From NCBI GenBank assembly GCA_030427685.1, contig JAUIBB010000003.1:1-43312 (forward strand): a stretch of 43,312 nucleotides of DNA. Direction: 5' to 3'. This document shows, piece by piece, positions 37,821-43,312 of this stretch (position 1 is the stretch's first letter; each line of letters opens with the position of its first letter). The stretch comes from Alphaproteobacteria bacterium (GTDB lineage: Bacteria; Pseudomonadota; Alphaproteobacteria; Rickettsiales; UBA3002). The notes beneath the pieces were generated by a model. The model ran no database searches. It was not told the origin of the DNA and was given only the letters and a program-made list of their open reading frames with translations. The position numbers and the translations under genes are program-made.

Positions 37821-38951
37821 CTAGCGTTTGTAGGCACGAAAACGCAACAGGTGGTCGGCGAGGACGCAGGCCATCATGGCTTCACCCACCGGAACGGCGC
37901 GGATGCCGACGCAGGGGTCGTGACGACCTTTGGTAGCAATTTCGGTATCCTCACCAGAGGTTGTGATGGTCTCGACGGGCGTGAGGATGGAGCTGGTGGG
38001 CTTGACCGCGAAACGTACAACGACCGGCTGGCCGGTGGAGATGCCGCCGAGGATGCCGCCAGCATGGTTGCTTAGGAAGTCTACCGTATTGCCTGCTCCG
38101 GCACGGAGCCGATCCGCATTTTCCTCTCCGCGCAGGGCGGCCGCGGCGAAGCCATCGCCAATCTCGACGCCTTTGACGGCGTTGATGCTCATCATGGCGC
38201 GGGCGAGGTCGGAGTCGAGCTTGTCGTAGATCGGCTCGCCGAGGCCGACGGGGACGTTTTCTGCTACCACTTCGATCACTGCGCCGAGGGAGGAGCCGGA
38301 CTTACGCGCTGCGTCGAGCAGGGTCTCCCAGCGCGCGGCGGCGACAGCATCGGGACACCAGAAAGGGTTTTGGTCGATTTGGGCAGGATCAAAATTGGCC
38401 GGGTCGATTTTGTCGTCACCAATTTGGACGAGGTAGCCACGAATTTTAATCCCCCCCCCTGTAGGGGGAGGGTTAGGGAGGGGCCGTTGTTGGGCATGCT
38501 CATCGCCATATTCCGCCAGCACTTTGCGCGCAATCGCACCGGCGGCGACGCGCATGGCGGTTTCGCGCGCGCTGGAGCGGCCACCGCCGCGATAGTCGCG
38601 GATGCCGTATTTCTGCTGGTAGGTATAGTCCGCATGGCCGGGGCGGAAGCTGTCTTTGATTTCGCTATAATCCTTCGATTTCTGGTCTTCGTTCTCGATC
38701 ATCAGCGAGATTGGTGTGCCGGTGGTTTTACCCTCGAACGTACCGGAGAGGATTTTTACCGTATCGGATTCCTTGCGCTGGGTGGTGTGGCGCGACTGCG
38801 CAGGCTTGCGTTTGTCGAGATACGGCTGGATGTCAGCTTCGGTGAGGTCGATCAACGACGGGCAGCCGTCGATCACGCAGCCAATGGCCTCCCCATGGGA
38901 TTCGCCCCAGGTGGTGAACCGGAAGATGGTGCCAAAGGAGTTGGATGCCAT
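37821..38951 (-). CDS. aroC: Chorismate synthase with an in-frame repeat-derived insertion
   Basis: AroC makes chorismate, the precursor of tryptophan (trp genes in this window) and other aromatics, using reduced FMN. The 376-aa protein shows GESHG near residue 17, [29 protein letters not shown] near 103-131 (signature), and the C-terminal [13 protein letters not shown]-type motif ([11 protein letters not shown]). About 18 residues at 149-166 (including [12 protein letters not shown]) interrupt the sequence between KVLAEYG and [11 protein letters not shown]. They are encoded by a C/G-homopolymer-rich stretch at about 38451-38505 that looks like an inserted repeat. All catalytic motifs lie outside it, so the enzyme is probably active. 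Confidence 0.95.
   Translation of the reverse strand: MASNSFGTIFRFTTWGESHGEAIGCVIDGCPSLIDLTEADIQPYLDKRKPAQSRHTTQRKESDTVKILSGTFEGKTTGTPISLMIENEDQKSKDYSEIKDSFRPGHADYTYQQKYGIRDYRGGGRSSARETAMRVAAGAIARKVLAEYGDEHAQQRPLPNPPPTGGGIKIRGYLVQIGDDKIDPANFDPAQIDQNPFWCPDAVAAARWETLLDAARKSGSSLGAVIEVVAENVPVGLGEPIYDKLDSDLARAMMSINAVKGVEIGDGFAAAALRGEENADRLRAGAGNTVDFLSNHAGGILGGISTGQPVVVRFAVKPTSSILTPVETITTSGEDTEIATKGRHDPCVGIRAVPVGEAMMACVLADHLLRFRAYKR
38451..38491. repeat. Repeat-like element inserted in aroC
   Basis: The plus strand runs through nine C residues, TGTA, then G-rich blocks separated by TTA. CCCCCT (38455-38460) and AGGGGG (38463-38468) form a hairpin. Its translation ([11 protein letters not shown]) is unlike its flanks and unlike AroC proteins, which suggests an interspersed palindromic element. 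Only one copy is seen in this window. Confidence 0.5.
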
Positions 38952-38953
38952 GA

Positions 38954-39109
38954 TTATTTCTTTCTAAAGAGCGACCACATGTAATGGAAAGCCATTGGGA
39001 ACAGCCAGAAGGGCAGCCAAGGTGTGAGGTATATCACCATAATCGCCGTATAGTAGACAAGATTTATCTGCCTCGGCGGTTGTGTGATCGGTGAACAGCT
39101 TCCGGCCAT
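38954..39109 (-). CDS. Candidate small membrane protein, 51 aa
   Basis: An open frame from ATG 39109 encodes 51 residues: a polar Pro/Arg-containing start, a strongly hydrophobic aromatic-rich stretch at about 17-48 ([15 protein letters not shown] and then [11 protein letters not shown]), and a basic RKK end. That is the layout of a one- or two-helix inner-membrane protein. A GGTGA lies about 6 bases before the ATG. Its stop is 2 bases before the aroC ATG, suggesting coupling. It overlaps the 88-aa frame (38964-39230) in another phase, and only one of the two may be real. I slightly favour this one for its C-terminus. Confidence 0.5.
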   Translation of the reverse strand: MAGSCSPITQPPRQINLVYYTAIMVIYLTPWLPFWLFPMAFHYMWSLFRKK

Positions 39110-39230
39110 GGCACATCACCAATAACCGCATCAAGCGCGGGTATTTTTGATAACGAGGATCGAGCGCAGCCGTTTCTTCAATTTCCTTCTGCGACATATA
39201 GCAAGAAACTGAGAACGGGTCGTTCGGCAT
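38964..39230 (-). CDS. Possible hypothetical protein, 88 aa (alternative frame)
   Basis: This frame starts at ATG 39230, 6 bases after the fabI stop, and ends just before aroC. I do not recognise the product. The first 50 residues (SQKEIEETAALDPRYQKYPRLMRLL) look like a normal soluble, helical sequence. The last 30 residues overlap, out of phase, the candidate 51-aa membrane protein, whose hydrophobic pattern looks more natural there. The two may be separate overlapping genes, or a frameshift may have split a single ancestral gene. No strong ribosome site is visible. Confidence 0.4.
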   Translation of the reverse strand: MPNDPFSVSCYMSQKEIEETAALDPRYQKYPRLMRLLVMCHGRKLFTDHTTAEADKSCLLYGDYGDIPHTLAALLAVPNGFPLHVVAL

Positions 39231-39236
39231 AGACTG

Positions 39237-40076
39237 CTACGCCAGCGCAATATCCGGCGCGTCGATGGCCTTCATGCCGACGACGTGGTAGCCGCCATCG
39301 ACGTGGAGGTTTTCGCCCGTGGTGCCTGCACCGAGGTCGGAGAGCAGGAACAGGCCTGCGCCGCCGACGTCTTCGATGGTGGTGTTGCGCTTGAGGGGGC
39401 TGTTCAGCTCGTTCCATTTCAGGATGTAGCGGAAATCGCCGATGCCCATCGCGGCGAGCGTTTTGATCGGCCCGGCGGAGATAGCATTAACGCGGATATT
39501 CTCGCTGCCGAGATCGACCGCGAGGTATTTAACGCTGGCTTCCAGCGCTGCTTTGGCGAGGCCCATGACGTTGTAGTGCGGGGTCACGCGCTCGGCACCC
39601 AGATAGGTAAGCGTGAGCAGCGACCCGCCCTTTTTCATCAACTTTGAGGCGCGCTTGGCAACGGCAGTGAAAGAATAGACGCTGATATTCATGGTCATCA
39701 GGAAGTTCTCGAGCGAGGTATCGACATAACGGCCTTTCAGCTCGTTTTTGTCGGAGAAGCCGATGGCGTGGACGACGAAATCGATCTCGCCCCATTCTTT
39801 CTCCAGCGTCTCGAACACGCTGTCGATGCTCGCCATATCGGTCACGTCACACGGCAGGATCAGCTTGCCGCCGACGGATTCCGCCAGCGGACGCACACGG
39901 CGCTCCAGCGCTTCGCCCTGATAGGTGAAGGCAATCTCGGCCCCTTGCGCGGCGAGGTACTGCGTAATGCCCCAAGCGATGGATTTATCATTGGCAACGC
40001 CCATGATGAGACCACGCTTGCCCTTCATCAACGTACCGGTTGGAATCGCCTGCGCGCTACCTTGTTCTGTGTCCAT
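39237..40076 (-). CDS. fabI: Enoyl-[acyl-carrier-protein] reductase (NADH)
   Basis: FabI performs the last reduction in each round of fatty-acid elongation. The 279-aa SDR-fold protein has the FabI nucleotide motif GLIMGVANDKSIAWGI near residues 22-37, HAIGFSDKNELKG near 103-115, Tyr158 and the catalytic Tyr168-x6-Lys175 set (YNVMGLAK), and the substrate loop SAGPIKTLAAMGI. This is the triclosan-target class. There is a polar 17-residue N-terminal extension. It lies upstream of the small ORFs and aroC on the same strand, probably one operon. Confidence 0.97.
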   Translation of the reverse strand: MDTEQGSAQAIPTGTLMKGKRGLIMGVANDKSIAWGITQYLAAQGAEIAFTYQGEALERRVRPLAESVGGKLILPCDVTDMASIDSVFETLEKEWGEIDFVVHAIGFSDKNELKGRYVDTSLENFLMTMNISVYSFTAVAKRASKLMKKGGSLLTLTYLGAERVTPHYNVMGLAKAALEASVKYLAVDLGSENIRVNAISAGPIKTLAAMGIGDFRYILKWNELNSPLKRNTTIEDVGGAGLFLLSDLGAGTTGENLHVDGGYHVVGMKAIDAPDIALA

Positions 40077-40096
40077 GTAATCCTCGAGTAACTATA

Positions 40097-40624
40097 TTAT
40101 TGCGAAACGATCTGCCACGAACCATCGGGCTGGCGGCAAGCGCGACCATAAGCGGATTGAATTTCACCGCCGATGTTCACCTTCTCGTTATATTCACGGC
40201 AGTACTGACCTGCATCGTTCTGGTAAGGTGCAGCCGGAATAAAGCTACCGGAATGACCGTTTTGTGGATTGTTCCATGGCAGTGATTGGCCAGGCTGTGC
40301 GGTTTCCAGCGCTTTTTGCTGCGCCTGATTGTAATAGGTCATATCGGCACGATCGAGTGATGCCCCGATCGAATTACCAACGCTCGCGCCTACCAGTGCA
40401 CCCAGTGCGGTTGCCACCAGACGGCCATTGCCTTTACCGAACTGCGCGCCGGCGACACCGCCTGCAACAGCGCCAAGCCCCGTACCAACATCGGATTTCG
40501 TCAGGCCAGCACCGTTGCTAACACCGCCACGCTGCGCGTTGTAGGCGTTTTGTTGGCCACTACAGGCAGAAAGTGCCAGCGAAAGAGCGGCTAACGTGAA
40601 AATTGACTGTTTCAGAATATTCAT
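40097..40624 (-). CDS. Glycine-zipper outer-membrane lipoprotein (Rick_17kDa_Anti type)
   Basis: The 175-aa product has a lipoprotein signal peptide (NILKQSIFTLAALSLALSAC, Cys21 in an LSAC lipobox). A Gly/Ala-rich glycine-zipper region follows at about 45-92 (DVGTGLGAVAGGVAGAQFG, then LVGASVGNSIGASLD) with a short Asp-Arg-Ala-Asp stretch. This is the arrangement of the rickettsial 17-kDa antigen and related surface lipoproteins. The C-terminal domain (about 125-175) has the family's CREYN and GRACRQPDGSWQIV motifs, including Cys142 and Cys164. GGAG lies about 9 bases before the ATG. An inverted repeat upstream (40647-40664) may control it. Confidence 0.88.
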   Translation of the reverse strand: MNILKQSIFTLAALSLALSACSGQQNAYNAQRGGVSNGAGLTKSDVGTGLGAVAGGVAGAQFGKGNGRLVATALGALVGASVGNSIGASLDRADMTYYNQAQQKALETAQPGQSLPWNNPQNGHSGSFIPAAPYQNDAGQYCREYNEKVNIGGEIQSAYGRACRQPDGSWQIVSQ

Positions 40625-40636
40625 AACAAATCTCCA

Positions 40637-40664
40637 ATAGTACTGAATTAAATGGCTATTTAAT
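40637..40664 (-). promoter_or_regulatory. Promoter with operator-like palindrome before the 17-kDa-type lipoprotein
   Basis: A perfect 7-bp inverted repeat, ATTAAAT-GGCT-ATTTAAT, spans 40647-40664. On minus, TACTAT at 40637-40642 is a possible -10, which puts the palindrome over the spacer and -35 position, where a repressor could act. Confidence 0.4.
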
Positions 40665-40753
40665 CGCGCTTATCCCACAGCTTTTGCGTTTTCACAAGCA
40701 AATCTCACCACGCATTGTCGAGATTCCCCCTGTTGTAGCATAGATTCCTGATG

Positions 40754-42094
40754 CTAGCCTGATGCGCGACAACGCCCTTTTAGCATTACCACTACAAACA
40801 GAATCCCCCCAATAATGGCCAGAAGCCCGCCCATTCCAAAAACACCGAGGGCTATTTTTACATCTGGCGTCAGGCTACCAAATCCACCGGCAGTCTTGCG
40901 CAAAATGCCGTATCCACCACAATAGGCCAAACCACCGATATGCATCAGTTGGCCCATGCCATAGACAATCGGCTGATAGAAGGCCAGCCGCGTTGTGGCC
41001 ACCGGGAGATAACCAAATTTAGGCATGACACTGTAAGCCACCCCCATCAGCGCCAGGGTAATACCGACAATAATACCATGGTAATGCGCAGGAATGGTAA
41101 CATTCTGTCCCGCGATCATCAGCCCAAGACCACCACCGGCAAAGAACAGGATTAACGACATAACCAGCGCCGGCACGCAGGCGTTACGAACGGATGTACG
41201 GTCTCTTCCACCCACAAGACGCCCGATAACCAGCAGCGCCATCAGGCTGGCACCTAAGCCGCCCAATTCGATCATGATGCGGGTTTCGTAGAGCGTAAAA
41301 GCGCCCGTATCGATCGGGTGCAGCACAAATCCGGCAAAGCTTGCCACCGCCCCAATCAACGCAAGCAGGTACGCCAATAGCGCCCAACGCCGCGACGGAT
41401 CCCGGGCTCCGATAGCTTCAAGCAGCACCAGCCATGCGGTCATGACAATCGCAACAAAGCTGAACTGCATGATATGGCCACCTGCCCAGAACAGCGCCTC
41501 GTAATGCTCCGCAGGCAGTAGCCCGGGGGGAAGATCCTGCGCACTCAGGTAATAACCGGCAAGCGCCAGCAAGAGAATCAGCGCCGCCGTCAGCCATCCC
41601 CAGTCTGTGACCTGTAATGCGCGCAAGCGACTTGTCAGCAAATGCGCCGCAATGATCGGGATCACCAATAACAGCAACCCCGTGAACAATATGCCGAGCG
41701 ACAGCAGGAATAGCCCATTATGCAATACAGGGATGTAGTTACTCTTCACCACCTCCCAATGCGTATCCAGTGGCGAACAGGTAATCAGCGCCGTTGCCAG
41801 CGCTGTCATAGCAAAAGCAGCCTTGCCCCAATACGGCCAACGCGCTTCATGGCGCTCCATCACCAGTGAAATCCCCATCCCCAGCATCGCAAAAAACCAG
41901 ATCAGCACCGACAGGTCGACATGCACGACCAGCGCCACGTCGAACAGCTCCTGCGTCATTCCCAATGCCTTTAACTGCGGCGTACGCGCGATTACAGGAA
42001 TCAAGGCATAAAGCCCGGCAAAGGCCAGCGCCGCAACGCCCAGCCATAGCCAGCGCTCAGCAAGTGAGGTGTGTTTTTTCATGCCTTGCACCAT
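40754..42094 (-). CDS. Heme-copper oxidase subunit I-like membrane protein
   Basis: From ATG 42094 (GAGG close upstream) the product is 446 aa with about twelve membrane helices. Oxidase subunit I features are visible: a heme His in VVHVDLSVLIWF (H58), GGHIMQF (H207) in the helix where a copper ligand lies, and PAHYHGIIVGITLALMGVAY with the HxH pair (H337, H339). Where normal oxidases have two adjacent copper-ligand His there is only one, LHPID (H259). No subunit II or III genes are adjacent. It may be a divergent oxidase or NO-reductase relative, or a protein with another role. The neighbouring heme A synthase is divergent from it. The exact start is uncertain. Confidence 0.75.
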   Translation of the reverse strand: MVQGMKKHTSLAERWLWLGVAALAFAGLYALIPVIARTPQLKALGMTQELFDVALVVHVDLSVLIWFFAMLGMGISLVMERHEARWPYWGKAAFAMTALATALITCSPLDTHWEVVKSNYIPVLHNGLFLLSLGILFTGLLLLVIPIIAAHLLTSRLRALQVTDWGWLTAALILLLALAGYYLSAQDLPPGLLPAEHYEALFWAGGHIMQFSFVAIVMTAWLVLLEAIGARDPSRRWALLAYLLALIGAVASFAGFVLHPIDTGAFTLYETRIMIELGGLGASLMALLVIGRLVGGRDRTSVRNACVPALVMSLILFFAGGGLGLMIAGQNVTIPAHYHGIIVGITLALMGVAYSVMPKFGYLPVATTRLAFYQPIVYGMGQLMHIGGLAYCGGYGILRKTAGGFGSLTPDVKIALGVFGMGGLLAIIGGILFVVVMLKGRCRASG

Positions 42095-42170
42095 AGCGCC
42101 TCGCGGGGGAGCTGCAAGCGCGAATGCATGACACTTGCGCATCGCACTGCTCTTGGCTATCCAGCATGGC

Positions 42171-43217
42171 ATGAACCGATTTGCCCCCCTGTCGCCTCAC
42201 CTTCCCATCCTCAATCGCTGGCTTACACTGGCGGCTGCATTGGTAATGGCAATGGTGGTGTTGGGTGGCGCAACACGGCTGACAGAATCCGGCCTTTCGA
42301 TTGTTGAGTGGAAGCTGGTTTCCGGCATCCTGCCGCCGATGGGAAGTGCCAGCTGGGCTGCTGAATTCAAGGCCTATCAGTCCAGCCCGCAATTTCTTCA
42401 GGTGAACCATGACTTTACCCTGCATGACTTCCAACATATTTACTGGCTGGAATACCTGCATCGCCTGCTGGGTCGTGTGATTGGCCTGCTGATCGCTGGC
42501 GGCACAGTTTTCTTTGGCCTACGCCGCTATCTGCCACGGGCTTTACTACTACGCATGCTGGGTATTTCGCTTCTCGTCGCCGCGCAGGGAACCGTGGGCT
42601 GGATTATGGTTGCCAGCGGCCTTGAGCATGCACCAAGGGTCGCCCCCATCAAGCTCGCCCTTCACCTGCTACTTGCCTTTAGCCTTTATAGCGCCCTGCT
42701 ATGGACCCGCTGGCAAATGCTGGGTCATGAGCGCTTCTTGATTCCACGCAGCATGGCTATCGCAACGCGAGGACTGCTAACGCTGGTGATCGTTCAGGTT
42801 ATTTTTGGCGCATTGGTTGCAGGTCTCCGCGCCGGACTCAGCTATAATAGCTACCCGCTGATGGACGGGCAGTTTATTCCCGATGGGTTGCACCTGATGC
42901 AGCCCTGGTGGCGCAACCATCTGGAGAATGTCATGACCGTGCAATTTCAGCACCGCATGGGAGCAATTGCCGCATTTCTTGGCGTAGTATGGCTGGCGGT
43001 GTACGGCTATTCCAAGACCCCTGCCCTGCGTCCTGCACTGCGCATATTGCTGATGGTGACAATCGTACAATTTTCTCTGGGGGTCGCCACTTTACTATCC
43101 GGTGTGGCGCTGTGGCTGGCGATTGCACATCAGCTCGTCGCCCTGCTGTTGATTGGTATTCTGGTACGCATCTGCTACCGCGCGCCCCTAAAATGCCAGC
43201 AAACACAAGAAAAATAG
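42171..43217 (+). CDS. ctaA: Heme A synthase (COX15/CtaA)
   Basis: CtaA oxidises the methyl group of heme O to give heme A for aa3-type oxidases. The 348-aa membrane protein has eight likely helices in two similar halves. It has the type 2 (COX15) N-terminal signature GGATRLTESGLSIVEWKLVSG-like near residues 37-57, the EYLHRLLGR motif with a heme His near 94-102, a second His in LALHLLLA, and the FQHRMGA and AHQLVALLL pair in the second half. I use ATG 42171; the frame is open 12 codons upstream to a TTG without support. It implies that the organism makes heme A, although no aa3 oxidase genes are in the window. Confidence 0.93.
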   Translation: MNRFAPLSPHLPILNRWLTLAAALVMAMVVLGGATRLTESGLSIVEWKLVSGILPPMGSASWAAEFKAYQSSPQFLQVNHDFTLHDFQHIYWLEYLHRLLGRVIGLLIAGGTVFFGLRRYLPRALLLRMLGISLLVAAQGTVGWIMVASGLEHAPRVAPIKLALHLLLAFSLYSALLWTRWQMLGHERFLIPRSMAIATRGLLTLVIVQVIFGALVAGLRAGLSYNSYPLMDGQFIPDGLHLMQPWWRNHLENVMTVQFQHRMGAIAAFLGVVWLAVYGYSKTPALRPALRILLMVTIVQFSLGVATLLSGVALWLAIAHQLVALLLIGILVRICYRAPLKCQQTQEK

Positions 43218-43270
43218 ATAAATGACTTGCGCCATATCGGTAGGCTGCTAGTTAAAAAGCGAGGAAAAGA

Positions 43271-43312
43271 ATGTCACAGACCATCCAGTATGACGCTATT
43301 TTTGAGCAATCC
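43271..43312 (+). CDS. Start of an unknown gene (partial)
   Basis: An ATG at 43271 with a strong GAGGAAAAG ribosome site opens a frame (MSQTIQYDAIFEQS) that continues to the right edge. Only 14 codons are visible, too few for identification. The 53-base gap after ctaA contains no clear terminator, so it may be co-transcribed. Confidence 0.6.
   Translation, partial: MSQTIQYDAIFEQS

Overview
The window is a compact, gene-dense chromosomal segment of a Gram-negative alphaproteobacterium. GC looks like roughly 50-55% by eye. Several neighbourhoods are classic alphaproteobacterial ones: rnd-like/kdsD/lptC/lptA/lptB/rpoN/hpf, hprK/EIIA-man/HPr, tpiA-secG-pyrG-kdsA-eno, ppiD-trpE-trpG-trpD-trpC-comEC-gltX, a three-subunit transhydrogenase (pntAA/pntAB/pntB), a DUF2312 (GapR) gene, two DUF465 genes and a Rick_17kDa-type lipoprotein. 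I cannot name the genus. No insertion sequence, prophage, CRISPR, rRNA or tRNA was recognised.

Layout: 1-2.7 kb holds the end of pheT, an unknown gene and purE-purK (minus). 2.75-5.7 kb is the pnt operon (plus). 5.7-7.8 kb is a sparse regulatory region with rpsU (minus), gapR (plus), a perfect parS partition site, a DnaA box inside the rpsU promoter, an AT-rich stretch, a structured-RNA candidate ending in a strong terminator, and a DUF465 gene. 7.8-17.7 kb is a long minus-strand block for PTS regulation (HPr, EIIA, HprK), ribosome hibernation (hpf), an orphan CpaF ATPase, an unknown protein with faint OTU-protease character, sigma-54, the LPS transport genes lptB/A/C, kdsD and an RNase D-like gene whose start codon appears to be ATC. 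17.8-23.4 kb continues on minus with eno, DUF805, kdsA, pyrG, secG and tpiA. 23.5-29.75 kb is on plus: a PpiD-like membrane chaperone, then trpE, a lipoprotein gene, trpG, trpD, trpC. comEC follows on minus, then gltX, def, a secreted protein, fmt and a second DUF465 gene on plus. 35.8-42.1 kb is on minus: htpG, aroC (carrying an apparent in-frame repeat insertion), one or two small ORFs, fabI, a 17-kDa-antigen-type lipoprotein and a heme-copper-oxidase-like subunit I. Heme A synthase (ctaA) and the first codons of another gene close the window on plus.

Functionally the window is housekeeping: LPS core and export (kdsA, kdsD, lptABC), lower glycolysis (eno, tpiA), nucleotide and tryptophan/chorismate synthesis, translation initiation (def, fmt, gltX, pheT), respiration and heme A. 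The items most worth a second look are the parS/gapR/DnaA-box region, the ATC start of the RNase D gene, the repeat inside aroC, the structured RNA at about 7.2 kb, the unknown gene between rpoN and cpaF, and the oxidase-like protein that lacks part of a normal copper site.
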